Positions 34,541-47,894 of a stretch of 64,000 nucleotides of DNA are shown here, piece after piece (position 1 is the stretch's first letter; every line of letters begins with the position of its first letter). The position numbers and the translations under genes were made by a program. Origin of the DNA: Ziziphus jujuba. Taxonomy: Eukaryota > Streptophyta > Magnoliopsida > Rosales > Rhamnaceae. A model generated the notes under the pieces. It had not been told where the DNA came from, did not search any database, and saw only the letters and a list, made by a program, of their open reading frames with translations. The DNA is taken from assembly GCF_031755915.1 (NCBI RefSeq), contig NC_083383.1, positions 17,659,001 through 17,723,000 on the forward strand, written 5' to 3'.

Positions 34541-34807
34541 CTACTTTTTTTGTTCCACATCTTGTTTGTACACAGCACGAAACCCCCACTTCTTCACCTC
34601 CAAGCATTGGCTTTCAATTCCAAATGATGCATCGACATAAGTAATTCTATTCCACCGAAGCATTCGCTTACCAAAGCTTCCATTTGACATGTAATGTAGC
34701 CAAAGATGATCAGAATCAAAGAGTGTGCCTCTTGAGATGCAAAAGCCGAAACGATTGCTTAGAGGACCTTCATCAGTGTATAATTGACAGTTGATCTCAA
34801 GCTGTAT
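34541..34807 (-). pseudogene. C-terminal (post-LRR, C-JID) fragment of a TIR-NLR immune receptor
   Basis: An open minus-strand stretch of 88 codons without an ATG ends at a TAG (34541-34543). It reads LEINCQLYTDEGPLSNRFGF, CISRGTLFDSDHLWLHYMSN, then CLEVKKWGFRAVYKQDVEQK to the stop. SDHLWL and EVKKxGFRxVYxQD are hallmarks of the jelly-roll C-JID domain that closes plant TIR-NB-LRR receptors and helps bind pathogen effectors. The LRR, NB and TIR parts are not found upstream. At its 5' edge there is a stop in frame; either CAG before CTTGAG is a splice acceptor, or a frameshift occurred, since the neighbouring frame reads EGEYVTFKY. Probably a relic. Confidence 0.72.
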
Positions 34808-35302
34808 TTAAATGTTACATATTCACCCTCAATGACAGTTTTCTAGTCAACAAATTTTCTAAAATAAACTCTATATGACAATAAAATCATTTTGATATAC
34901 TTATTATTTTAATTTTTTATGTCATAGTATTACTTACACACCTTATTTAATTTTGTTTTGATAAGATACTCTAATTAAAACTGATAAAGGATATATGACA
35001 TGATTTTTTATTTAATTAAATAAAAAATTGTAATACAATATGATTGAGATTATAAATAACTTTTATAAAATTTTGTCTATAACATTATTATCCTAATATT
35101 TTGAGATAAATATTGATTAGTATGAATTAAAAAATATATAAACTAAATCAATTCCAAAAAATATTAATGCAATATAAAATATTACTATTCTTTTTGTTAG
35201 AGCAATTAATTATTTTATTTTACAATTTTTTTGGGTAAAAAACATCATATATGTGTAAAATTTACAAGGCCAATAAATAAATAAATATATATATATAAAT
35301 AA

Positions 35303-35341
<39 letters not shown>

Positions 35342-38300
35342 TCTTAAGAAGACCACCATAGAACGCGCAACATCATTTGAAATTTTGAAAGAAGGGGGGT
35401 AAGCCACAATGCCGCCCGATAATCAAACTTCCTAGTCATCTAAGCTAAAGCGTATCTATTAAGCTTATTGAGATACCTTGTTACATTCAAGCCGTGGATG
35501 AAATCGGAAAACATATAGATCACAATTTACGGTCGTCAAATTTACATGATATATGCACTCTGATAACTATAAATAGCTATCACTTGTCAAATAGTGAGCC
35601 ATTTTCTTTACATTTGTATTTTCGTGTGTGTATATATATATATATATATATTATTAACAAGACCTTGTTTAGGAGAGTTAATTATAAACATAGTTTAAAA
35701 TATCGAAACTTTATGTGAAATTTTCACAAAATTTTTATTTTTTAAAACATATAGAAAGGAAATTTAATTTCCAAATAGAAATGGATATAATTTTCATAAT
35801 ATCTACTAAAATTTTTAATATTTTTCCATCATTTCCATGAAAATTTCCATCATAAAAATCCACATCAAATTCTTCACAATTTAATTAAAAAAATGTATAA
35901 TTTCCATGAAAATTTTCATAGTTTTTCCATAAATTTTCATAGAAATTTTGAAAATATCTATGATTTTTTTGTTAAATTTTTTAATCAAAAATGTTCAAAA
36001 TCACATTAGATAAGTCTACTTATCATATTCTTAGAGAAAATTAATATCATAAGTATAAGTTTACCTATCTATTATTATTATTTTTAAATAAAAAATTTAA
36101 TATTTGTATAAATATTATAAAATAAATATAAATTAGAACGTAGACAAAAATTTAAAGATATTCAAGAAATATATTTTCTACAAATAAAGGTTCAAAACTT
36201 CGATATCGATGATGTATTAACAATTACATATAAAAGTATAAAGGAAATATATATTTTAATAATTACTTCTTACATTTTACATTTTAAAATGAAAATGAAG
36301 AATATACAAACAATTCTTAACTATCCAGGAGTTTTTTTATAATATTGAAATAATATTTATAAAATATAATATAATTGTAATATTGTTTTATATATCTTAA
36401 TTAATAAATAATTTTATTAAATATGTAATTTTTATTAATAATAGTATATTTTTAACCATTAACGCTTATTATAAATTCATTGATTAAGAGAACTATAATA
36501 TTCATTCAATATTTTTACAATTTTTATGGTCAAATTGATAATTAATTAATTATAAAATTTTACTAAAAATTTCTATTTTTAAAATAAATTTTCATCAATT
36601 TTTATCAATTTTTATTATTTTTTATTAATATTCGATAATTTTTTATATTCCTATAGATATTTTTATATTTTGAATATATTTTTATTGATATCGAAATTTT
36701 TAATCTTAATTATCTAAAAAACATAAAATATGACAAAACAATGTAGTTAAATTTCAAATTTTATGAACCTAGATAGATCTAAATAAAAACCTAAATATAA
36801 TAAAGCATCTGCTATTTTTATTATTAATTTAAAACTATTAAATAAATAAAATAATTCATATTTGACAAGTTTATACGAGGGAGGGAGGATGAAGCAGATA
36901 CGGGAATTCATTTAATTTAGCCAAGTTCATTTGAATTTCATTTGTGTACGTTTCATTTTATTATAGCGGCGTTTTGCAAACAGCTGATGTGTCAAAGTCA
37001 GTTGCACCCTGGCCTGGGTAGTGTGTCACGTGTCAAGAGCCTTGTATAAATTGTCTCGCCTTCTTTGTTTCCATACGGTTCTCAATATGATTTTGAAAGC
37101 TTTGTTAAGCTCGGGTTATTAAATTGAATTGGATCAGAGGTTTTATGTGGTTTCTTGCCTGAGTTCCTGTTTGGTGATTTGTCTCTCTCTGACTTTCTAC
37201 GTCACTATATTACTGTAATACATCCAAATAGTATAAATTAGCAAAAATTTATTCATAACATGATTCATGAAAATTTTGTACCTTTCAAATTTTCAATAAC
37301 AAATTAGAAAACATATATTTATAATAAATTTATGAAAATTTTACAATTTCTAAAAGTTTTTATAACGATATAGAATTACTTAATAATTTTTACAAAATAA
37401 AATTTAAATATAACCTAACTAACTTTTTTTATTTTTGGGGGGAAGATTTCAATACATTCTTTTTTAAAAATATGTAGCTTAATATTTATAATATATTAAT
37501 TTTTTCTATTTTAAAAAGATGAACCATGCAACATAGATGCCTAAGAATTTTTCAAATGTTTTCTTTTTTTCTTTTTTTTTTTAAATTTCTTATAAATTCA
37601 TTTTTTTTTATCTTTATTTTTCCTTCAAAAAAAATGATGAAAAAAGTTCATGCCATATGGCACTTAGAAGCGCATTTCATTATCTCCAAATCTAGAGCCT
37701 AGGCGTGCCTTTTTTGTAATACTAATTCCGTTTGTTTGTAAGGAGCAAGTGGTTTAGTATAATTTATTCCAATTTAAATTTGTTAATCCTTTAGATGATT
37801 TAGTGAATTGTGAACCATAAAGACAATTAGGGGGAAAAAAAGATTACAGCTCCTTTGGATGATTATACTTTTGAGTTTTATTTATATTATTTTTTAAAAC
37901 ATAATTTTGAGTCTTATCTTGTTGCTTTATAAATCTGAGGATACAACCTAAGCCATTATTCCTCACATAATAAACTGAATTCGAATTCCCCCATCCACCT
38001 TAATATCAAAAAAATAAAAATGTTGCTGCTTTATGATTTATGATATTCTTGTTTTACCGTCCTTTATTTTTTTTAACTTACACTGAAAAACAGGATTAAA
38101 AACAAAATTAGAGGCCTTAATTGAAAACAAATGAAAACTCAATGCACTTATTGTGCGAAAAGGGCAAAAAAAAAAAAAAAACAAAAAAAATTATATTATA
38201 ATAATCTTTTTCATAAAACAAAATCTATTTTAATACATCTTTATGGGACAATTAGTCTACGTATTGATGGGGACAATTAGTGATAACGTCCATACTCTTT

Positions 38301-39275
38301 GTATGTGAGGTCTAGAATTCTATTCACTAAATGATAAAAAAATAAATAAGTAAAATAAATAATCAATCTATTTCAACTTAGTAAATCTCATGTTACCATC
38401 TCAAAGTTAAAATAAAAATTTATTTTATAGCCTTTGAATTTATTATTTTATTTAATTTTTTGTAATATCATAGCCTTTGGATTTGCTTTCAAAATTTATG
38501 CTGCAATCCATTATTTATATACAGTCTAATAGATTTAGTCTTTTTTTTTTTTTTTTTTTGGATTAATTATATATGTTTTATCGGCTCGGCTGTTACATTT
38601 TCTTTCTTTTCTTCACTTAAAACGCAGAGTCAATTACCATGGGGCTGCTTCTCCCTATTACACACACCACCATTTGACACTACCGTTTGAAGTAAGCAAA
38701 TTTGTAGAAAAAACCAAACATTAAAAACAAAAAAACAAAAAACAAAGAGTTAAAATCAAACAACCCCTAAAAAGAGACCCAAAATTTATATTTAACAGGT
38801 GCGAATGTAAATTAACAACAAAACAAAAACAGAGAAGAAAATCGAGTCTACATCATATCACATGTTTCCACAAACTTATACTAAATCTGACTACTACATT
38901 GTAGAAAAAAGCTATATTAGAGTAGTAAATGTACATGTAATTCTGAAAGAAACTCCCCTCTCGTGTATCTTTTCGAAGCTTGCATCTCCAAATTCAATCA
39001 TACATGAGATGTCACAGAATAGAATAACTATATTGAGTCACAACACTAATATATAGAACTAGCTAAAGAAGTTCACCCGTTAAACACTTAATATAGGTAA
39101 GAGACAGCGTAGGAAACAGAGGCTTTCATGCATTGACCATAAGATTTCAAAAATCATAACGATGATGAGTTATCCACTTTGGTTTCTTTACCCTCCTAAT
39201 GAAAAATGGCAACATTATGTTTCCTCTTCCGGGGAGATTTGGGTAGTAATAATGGTGTGTGTATTTGAATGATCA
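34808..39275. other. Long AT-rich intergenic region
   Basis: No gene supported. It contains a (TA)n tract (35281-35340), a (TA)n at 35633-35650, and a ~1 kb segment (35700-36720) full of TTTCCATGAAAATTTTCAT-like repeated words with ATATCGAAACTTTA near its left edge and TATCGAAATTTTTAA near its right edge. This may be an old MITE-like element. A promoter-like cluster at 37027-37051 is listed separately. The part nearest 39275 is probably the DNMT2 3' UTR. Confidence 0.5.
37027..37051 (+). promoter_or_regulatory. Orphan promoter-like cluster: G-box plus TATA box
   Basis: CACGTG (37027-37032, within GTCACGTGTCAAG) lies 13 bp before TATAAAT (37045-37051) in a locally GC-richer stretch (36960-37080) surrounded by very AT-rich DNA. 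This is a typical plant G-box/ABRE plus TATA arrangement on the plus strand, but no reading frame follows. It could drive a non-coding RNA or be a relic. Confidence 0.4.
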
Positions 39276-40947
39276 TCATGAGTCAGCAAAAAGATATTCC
39301 AGTAAAGGAGCTACCACTGCTATGCTTAGACCGTTCCCCAACAATGCGTAACTGAAGCACAAAGAAACACAAAGAGTAACTTGGGAGAAAAAAGGCAAGA
39401 TTTATAGCCCTTTCAAAATTTGCTAGAAATGTTTCGATGAAAACGCTACAGATAAAATAATGGAATCATGTACGTTCAGGCCAACCCACCATGGACTATA
39501 TAAGCTCGCAAGGAAATGGCTACTTTCAAATATATATTTGTGTATAGTTATATATTATGAACACATATTCCACTTGCTCCTTAGACAGTAGCCCAATCTC
39601 AACTCTATCTTAGTTAAGTCTAGAAGCAATTAGCGGACAAGTCAATGCCTATCCCCAACAAAGTTGGGCTGCAATTTTAATTGAACTCTGGAAGTGTGTC
39701 TTGAAGTTTACAATTTTCATGTTTAACAGTCACATATTTCAATTGATTTTATCAGAGGGAAAAAAAAAAAATGGAAAAGAGAAAAAGAAGAAGTTATAAC
39801 AGGGATGTAAAAGATGATAGGGAGAATTGCGTATTTTCAATAATTGAATAAACATTTCAACAAAGTGGGAAGCAAGGTGGTTTACAATTCAGGCACCGAA
39901 TCAGAACTAAATTTGTCAGAGTTATTAAGAAATTTTTTTTATTAACATAGTATCTATTTTCTATTTCTGATCTGGTCTGTTAAGGGATCAGTACATAAGA
40001 GTGAAAACAAAAATAACATACCGCTGTCTAAGGCTTATATGCTGTGGAAACTGAAAATCTTCTGGAAAGGAATGCAAATTAGCGACCTGATTTTTTGAGA
40101 ACAGGAAAACGTATTCAACTAAACAAAAATTAATTGACATTAAATGAAAAGTGCAACCAAAACCATGAGAGAGATATGAAAGAAATCAATCTACCTCCCT
40201 AGGGGTAAAATATCTGAGGCATTGCTCCTTCAATGGAGATGCTTTACCCTTTCTCTTTGGCTGCATGACCATTATTTTGAAAATGTATAAAAAATCCATA
40301 GCAAAACTTCCACAAATAAATCTGAACAATATTACCCCAAAAAAATAATAATAAAATAAATATGAACAATATCTAAAAATATGGCTATGAATTACTGCAA
40401 AAGTCTACCATTCATGGCATTGCAGAGGGTACTAGAAATAGATCCCCTGTAAACCATCCATCCTAATATTTTAATACCACAAGTAAACATAGATTGAATC
40501 ATATTATTATTTAGGTCAATCAGTTCAGTACATGCCAAGCAATAATGTCACTGGCTATCATTAAATATGAATTATGTCATGTAGCAACTCTCAAAGACAG
40601 AATCAGATAACGCAGTAGGATAATAGAAAAAATATTCCATCTTCTATGTATTTGAAATTATTTGACATCAAAGAACAAGTGAACATAACTTTATATGCAT
40701 GAACTTTACAATATGCTTTCTTATGATAAACAAATGCACCATCTCAAATGCTAAAGCAGAGCCCCAATTCCATGCATGAACTGCAACTTTTCATGTCCAA
40801 ATTGAATCTTACCACAACAGTTGCTAAAAGGGAACCAGTACCCTTTATGTACCGATAATAACTTTTTGTAAAACAACAACACCGCTTTGAATCAGGATAG
40901 ACAATATCTAAGCTGAGTTAAGAATTTCATTAGCCAAAGTAATGAGG

Positions 40948-40982
<35 letters not shown>

Positions 40983-42794
40983 GGATACCCATGGCACTTC
41001 CCCACCTCTCTATCAAGCTTAAAGGAACAAAATACTGATCTAACGAGTTTATATCACATTCGCTTCCTTCATTATCTTTCTCCAAACCTCCAGCAGCAAA
41101 CGTAGAAACACTGGTGGTGTCCCCTGGTTGCAAGTCAGCATTCTTGAATTCAAGAAACCTTTCTATCGGCTCACAAGATTGGAGCAACTTATCGAAGCTT
41201 TCTTGTGGTTGATCGTGTTCAAATAAAACTGACTCACGATCAGCAGACCCAAATAATGGACAAGGAGACCAAACTAGCTTATTGTTCAAAAGTTGGTTGT
41301 GGAACAATGAAGGTTTCCTCTTTGCCTATAAAGGAAGTGAAGGCAAGTTGATTAATAGATTAAATACACTGCAAACTAAGAAAGAATATATATAAGTTGC
41401 CAAATCATCTGAATGACTAGGAAGCAGAAACAGAGCATAAGCTACCAGGCAAAAATAGCGTGGCCGGGAATAAGGCACACCAAATTGTAACGGACTCAAA
41501 ATAAACTCCTGTGTGACAAAACCAAGTTTCACCAATGTCTCTATCATTCTTGAATGTGTATCAGATGTCTGAAACCAAGTAAAGAAAAATGACATTAGAA
41601 GGTAATCAAGTAAATTTAACTTAGAATTTAACAAAATTAAAGGGAGCATACCTCGAATCCGACAACATTTTCTACAAATAACATAATTGGAGGTTTTGAA
41701 GTGTGTGGTATTAACTCAAGAATGTTGAGAAACGAAAATGCACGAGCATCACCAGACTGCTTTTGAAGACCTAACAACCAAGTCTCAGTTATTACATGTA
41801 TCAAAGACAAGAAGGACAGATATGATAAGGAAAATGTCTAACCCTGTCGAGTGTACGGTTGACAAGGAGGAGAAAGAAGCCATGCATGCGCCCCATAACT
41901 GTCGAGATCAGCAGCAGTCAGGCTCTGAATATTGCCCTGTACCAACCACAATAACGTGAAAACAGAAACAGCTTAACAGCCAAACACCAAAAATGTAAGA
42001 AGAGGCAGTTGGAGAATTTCACACCATTTTCCTTTTCAAGGCAATTACTTTGGGCGGCACAAATGCCAAAAACATGAAAATGGATATGCAGGAAAGTATT
42101 TTTTGACTTTAAAACATAAAAAATAAAATAAAATAAAATAAAAAACAAAATAAATTTAAGAAGAAGAAGAAGTTGCAGCAATTCCAAAGTTTTTAACAAC
42201 TCGAAGAAATAGGCAAATATTTGCACCTGGCCGTCAAAATATTATAGTAGGTAAAGATTTATTTTTAAACAATGAAACCTTAAAATTCAAGAAATTTCGA
42301 GATAATTTTTCATTCTACATTTTTCAGCAACCAGATAAAGCATTTTGGCTTTGTCAGGTATAAAATAGGAATTCAAACAAAGTTGTTTTCCTGATCAAAG
42401 TGGGAAAACGATCTCTGGCTTGAGCAACAAATATATATATATAATCACATGAAATACAAGAACAAATTAAGCAAAATTCTATAATATATATATATATATA
42501 TTAAACCAAGAAGAAGAAGAAGAAGAAGAAGAAGAAGAGAAGAACCTGATATGGACGGTGGCCAAAGTTGTGCTGATAAACATCGTTTGCCTTGTCGTTA
42601 ATGTCGAAGGCTTCAACAATTTCGGCGTTCACTCCCGCCCTCATCAAAGAGTACCTCTAAACAAGGAAAAGCATATGATATGAATAGTCAGTGGCAGAGA
42701 GGGAAAATTAGGGTTTTGGAGAGCTATGTACCATGCCACCGATGCCACTGTACAACTCCAGCACCCTCCATGCCTCTTCTTGCTTCTTCTCCAT
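39276..42794 (-). CDS. DNMT2: tRNA (cytosine-38-C5)-methyltransferase, DNMT2/TRDMT1 family
   Basis: Uses S-adenosylmethionine to methylate C38 in the anticodon loop of tRNA-Asp and a few other tRNAs, protecting them from cleavage; despite its DNA-methyltransferase fold it acts on RNA. Ten coding exons on the minus strand: 42794-42732, 42656-42546, 41936-41843, 41770-41652, 41568-41446, 41325-40989, 40907-40813, 40260-40195, 40086-40022, 39351-39276. All junctions are GT-AG and in phase, giving 382 residues, like Arabidopsis DNMT2. Motifs: SAM-binding [10 protein letters not shown] (12-21), catalytic LSPPCQP with Cys83, ENV (123-125), RPRYF, the DNMT2-specific CFT (294-296) with [13 protein letters not shown] and [11 protein letters not shown]. 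The start is the only ATG before motif I. No lesion is visible, so it looks functional. A (CT)n tract sits 8 bp inside intron 6. Confidence 0.97.
40952..40979. repeat. (AG)n microsatellite beside the exon 6 splice donor of DNMT2
   Basis: About 14 AG units on the plus strand, so CT on the transcript. It begins 8 bp after the GT of intron 6 (40988-40987). A pyrimidine repeat so close to a donor site may affect U1 pairing context or bind splicing regulators. Confidence 0.9.
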
Positions 42795-44270
42795 TTCCTC
42801 TTCTTTCGCCCTTTCTGCGGGTTTGCAATTTTCTTTCAACGGCGCCGTCTTGAATTCATATTTTACAGAAAAGTTAAATTTGTTATTTCCGAGTAAATAC
42901 AATTTTTTTTTTAAATTTTTATATTGAAAATATTTAATTTATACCTCTGAACTTTCGAGTAAATACAATTTCAGGTTTTAAAAAAAAAAAATTATAAGTC
43001 CAAATTTACCCTTTTAACCTTGTGATGATAAATTATTTTTAATTTTTTTTAACAATAACAGATTTGTTTTTTTTCAAAAAAAAAAAAAAAAGAAAGAAAA
43101 AAAAGAAAACTACATGATAATACGTAGGCATTTTTAAGTAAATTAAAAATTTGACAAATACCTTTACTTAAGTATATTTTAAAAATTATAATATATTTAG
43201 TTAAATATATTTGATTTTAATGTCAAAAACAAAACAAAATGAAAAAGAAATCAAAATAAACTTTCTTTCAGAATTAACGAACATGAAAGAGTTTGAAAAA
43301 ATACCTTCACCCGTGATTTTGTGTACATGTGATTGGTTGTATGCCAAACTAGTTAATAGTTGTTTAAATTTAGTTGTTTTATTAGTTTAGCATCTTATTG
43401 AGTTAAAAAACTAAACTACTATTTTAAAAATATATTAATTATTGTAATTTAGACGGTTAATAAAATTTAATTTACAACAATGACTCTAATGATTTTTCCT
43501 TTTCCACCAATAATGATTTAATTTTTGAAAGTTAAATATTACAACAAATACACCTTTATTCTAACCTGAAATTTGGGAGAATAAGTAATTAAGGGAACAA
43601 TTTTGAAAAGAAATTGATTTATTATTTCTACTTAATCGATTTCAAAGATTGTTGGATTTTGAAAACCTCTATATTCTACTATTAGTCAAAAATGAATTTG
43701 ACTGAAATAGGGACTCCTAGGTCTTTTCCTAAATGAAAAAAAAAAACAAAAAAAAATTATTTAAGAGAAATCAAGAAGACTCATTCAAGGATTTATCAAT
43801 ATGAGTTGGATTTTGAGGAGTGTATTCAATTTAAAATTTGAAAGATTTTAAAAATATTTAGAAGTTTGGAGATATTCAATTTAGATTTTAAAGGAGTTCA
43901 TATAAGTCCTAAATCTATTAAAATCCAAATGCATTCAATTAGGAACTTGTATAATTCATTTAAAATCTACAAGTATTCAAAAAGTCATTAACTTTAAAAA
44001 AATTAAAAAAATGATGGATTTAAATAAATTCGAAAAGATTTTAAAAATAAAATTTTGAAGAAAATTGTAAATATGAAATTTAACATTAACCACAAAAATT
44101 TTATTGGATTCTTATAAATTTTTTATAAAGTTTATGGAATTCCATAATAACTCATTAAATCCTTTAAAATCTATAACTCATTCTAAATCTATTAAATTTT
44201 AAATTGAATACATCCCCCTCTCTCCCCCTAAAAATCCTTTTTGAGGGGTTGGATATATAGGAAACAAAGG
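42795..44270. other. DNMT2 promoter region and AT-rich spacer
   Basis: Just upstream of the DNMT2 ATG there is a GC-richer 60 bp including GGCGCC (42841-42846), likely promoter or 5' UTR. The rest is AT-rich with poly-A/T runs and short words such as AAATTTGAAAGATTTTAAAA repeated loosely around 43840-44200. No gene was recognised. Confidence 0.5.
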
Positions 44271-47235
44271 GGGCGTTTGGTACACTGGACAAGTCCGGAT
44301 CGGACAGGATCGAATAGGATCAGACATGATAGTTAGTGCAGTATTATGTTTGGTATAGTTTCGGACTGAATGGTGGACTAATTGTATCATGTTTGGTGTA
44401 GGATCGGACTGGATAAGACTATTTTGTAATTATATTTTTAATTTAAAAAAAATTGAAAATTTTAAAAGTTAAATTTATATGAAAAAAAAAATTATTACAT
44501 CTAATTAAGGTTGTACATTTATATATTTATATATACATGCAACATATGCAAAATTTGTTATGTACACCCACAAATTATATTAATATATAACTTTAGAAAT
44601 AGCTTAAAATTAACTTAAAGCATAGTATGCCATAAATAACAATTAATTAAAAATAAATATATTTTCATAGTATGCCATAAATAACAAATTTTTTAACCCA
44701 TAAATTACATTAATATATTGTTTCCAAAACCAATTAAAACAAAATTTTAGTATGGTAAATCATAAATAACAATTACCTACAAATAAAGAAATAATTAACA
44801 TTATATGTAATTAAGAACTTGTTGATAATATAAGAATATCCATCTCCAATTTATACATATATGTAAAATTTTATTGGAATATTTTTTATTTTATTGGAAT
44901 ATTTATTTGATTAATTACTTCTGTAAAAAGTAATTATTGTTTGTATTTGAATGAAGTGGCTAAATTTCTAATTTAATTGGAAGAATTACTTAAAAACCAT
45001 TTGGATGGATAAATTTTTTTCACATTCATCCATCTTTTTTGGATATGAAATGTAGTAATAAGGATAATTCCTAATGTAGTAATATTAAGCTACCATCCAT
45101 TATGGTTGGTAATTCATGAAAAGAACTTTGAAAAACTGTTTTAATGGTTTTTAACTGGTCTTGGTTTTGTTTTTTTTTTTTTTTAATTTTTTTTATTCTT
45201 TTTTTCTAAGAATAGGGATTTTTTTCAAACAAAAAAAAGAAACAATAACAAAGCAACCAAACGGGCTTGTAAGCCTCTCATACAAAATTCCCAACTCGAA
45301 ATGAGTTCTATAATGTTAATATCACTATAGAAATAAAGGTAAGACAAAGATATGCATAATCACTCAACCCTAGAGTTAATTAACATAATGCTTTGGACAA
45401 TTTTTTGGTGAAGTAAATGGTAAAACGGCAAAAAAAGTGTCTCCCAACTCTACAAGACAAAGCTTTATAAGCATTGTACAAATATCCATCATAAAACAGA
45501 GCTAATAGAGTAATTGCCATTCAATAATAGTCTACAAATAATTCAAGAATTGTCTACAAATAACACAATACACTTTTTTTTTTTGGGTCTTTGATGTACA
45601 TATAGGTAAAACAGAGACTATATCCCTAAAAAAAGGAACAGAGTAGATATTCTTAATACTCCATGTTCAGCAACTAAATTGTTTCTCCCACAACATATTT
45701 TTTGCTCAGAATAGAGCAAGGACCTGTGATACCAGAAAAAAATGAAAATCAGTCAGTTACTTTTCCAATATAGTTGAATGTTAATTACATGACATAACTG
45801 TCAAAGACATGTTTATCGTTTGTGTTCTCGGTGCAGTTCTCCTCTACCTTGAAATTTTTGTAAAAGATTCAACACCTAATTAGTAATTAATAGTTACTAA
45901 TAGGCAATAGCTCCAATAAAGAAACAAATTTTCATCTGAAAATCTAAATTACCCCAAGCGTGCAAGCAATATAGAGAAATCACGAGTGAAATTGGTTTTT
46001 CAAAACTGGAATATCAGCTGCATGTATTAAATAACATCACTCGGCGCAGAGAGAAATAGAAAGATCATAAGTGAATTTGATTTTTACAAATTGGTGTCTT
46101 TTGGAGGTACCAGAAAACATCACTACATCACCAGTGCAACACCATGCAGCTGTCTTTTGGAGGTACCAGAAAACATCACTACATCACCAGTGCAACACCA
46201 TGCAGCAACACCATACAGCAATACAACCAACAAAACCATACTTTCAGAACAAAGAATTCGAACAAAACCCAAAAATAAAAACATAAAACATAAATTCTTA
46301 CTACTAGGAATGCGAAAAAAGAAATTGACAACCACAAATTTCAACCGAAACCATTTAGCTGAAGTAAATGAAGATTCTCTTACCTTCTCACCGTTGTTCA
46401 GGCTTCTTCCTCAATATGAACAAAAGCCAATTTTTCACTAACTGTAAAAGATCCCAACCAAATAAAAAAAAAAAAAAACCCAAAACAAAATTATATCAGT
46501 CGAGATATAGATGACCCACATAACAATTTTTCTACAATACATAATCATAGAAAACCAAATAAATATGCCAGATCAAAGAAGAAGAAGAAGAAAATTTTTT
46601 CTAGAAATATGTACTACCAGATTGAAGAAGAAGAAGAAATAAAATCGCAGAAAAAAAAAAAAAAACAATGCCAGATCAAAGAAGAAGAAGAACGAAGAAG
46701 AGGAATATTGCAGAAAGGAAATAAATGAAAAACGAAGAAGAAGAAGCAAACGACAGCAGATCGAAGAAGAATGTAGATGAAGAGGAAGAAGAAGAAATTT
46801 TTTTTTCCTACAAATATGTAATGCCAAACAGAAGAAGAAGAAGAAATAAAATCGCAGAAAAATGATATATGCCAGATCGAAGAAGAGGAATATGGGCAAA
46901 TCTAAGGTCTAAAAAAGAAATAAACTGAAAAATGAAGAAGAAGAAGCAGACGAACAATGAGAAAAGGAAGAAGACGAAGAAGGCAAACTCACCGATTCAA
47001 GAAGAAGAACACTACTCACGAGCTTGATCTAGCCAGAGATACGTGAGAGACACCAGCGAGAGCCTTCAATGAGCTTCGGACAGAAACCTGACCTAGGGGG
47101 AGGGACGGGTCAGCTTAATCCTCCTCTAGGCGTATTATTCCATTGTAGCGGTTAAGTTATCTGCTTCTTTATTTGCCTCTACCAAACACAGGATTGGGAC
47201 ACAATCCTGTCCAATCCGGTGAAACAAACACGCCC
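44271..47235. mobile_element. Non-coding DNA transposon-like element with terminal inverted repeats
   Basis: The left end GGGCGTTTGGTACACTGGA and the reverse complement of the right end (GGGCGTGTTTGTTTCACCGG) are similar. Both are followed by GGACAGGAT, giving a terminal inverted repeat of about 40 bp. The interior (~2.9 kb) has no transposase. It contains GAA/AAGAAG-rich tracts (46570-46990) and a 56-bp tandem duplication. The ends resemble PIF/Harbinger or hAT-type non-autonomous elements, but no matching target duplication was found (AAAGG partially repeats outside), so the superfamily is open. Confidence 0.55.
46095..46206. repeat. Exact tandem duplication, 2 x 56 bp
   Basis: 46095-46150 and 46151-46206 are identical, each starting TGTCTTTTGGAGGTACC and ending CACCATGCAGC. 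It lies inside the non-coding TIR element. Perfect identity indicates a recent duplication or an assembly artefact. Confidence 0.95.
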
Positions 47236-47337
47236 AAAAGGACCAAGGATATTTCCACAATATTTTTCTAATCCTTATCTCATTTACTTTTACTCTTAAT
47301 AAAACCCTTCGTATGACGAGGCATTAGCAATGATATC

Positions 47338-47671
47338 TGTTGGTATGTTAGGCTTGTTGACCAAATTTAACTGACTAAGTCTTATTGAGAGTCTTGTTAA
47401 TTTGTTAAATTGTTATGATTCTACCTTAGTTGGCTATGGTAGTTGTTGTAGTGGAGGAAAAAGAGGAATAGTTGTAATTGTAGTAGAGGGGAAAAAAAAA
47501 GAAATAGTTATTGAGTTTTATTGTAAAAATACCATGGCATTTCATGGTCATGGATATGAATAATAACAAGATCATTCCTTTCTCATTCTCACTCTCTACC
47601 TACTCTGTGTTTTCTTTCCCTCTATTATTCTCTTTTCTATTCTACTCTACCTCCTATTAAGGGACCTATTA
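47338..47671 (+). repeat. 5' LTR of the gypsy element
   Basis: 334 bp, starting TGTTGGTATGTTAGG and ending about CCTATTA. It is clearly homologous to 58231-58573 but with many differences, so the element is old. Confidence 0.8.
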
Positions 47672-47894
47672 GTAGTAGCAGAGCTAGATTTCCTCACCAA
47701 TCATGGAAACTAGAGCAAAAGCATAAGCAGAATTTCAAAACGAAATGGAATCAACTATGCTTCAACATGGCAATCAAGTCATCCAAATAACTCTAACCTT
47801 GGGCAAATCAATGCAATTTTACAAACCATATTGTCTGAACTACAGACCTTACATGTACAGACCCTAAAGAATGCTGAAGAACGAGATAATTCAT

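Noticed and set aside
37978..38010. Possible SINE 3' part (GAATTCGAATTCCCC resembling a B box, followed by A-rich sequence)
   Set aside because: No A box at the right spacing and no target duplication could be found.
44260..47245. Harbinger-type 3-bp or hAT-type 8-bp target duplication around the TIR element
   Set aside because: Flanks AAAGG and AAAAGG are only loosely similar and do not fit a standard length.
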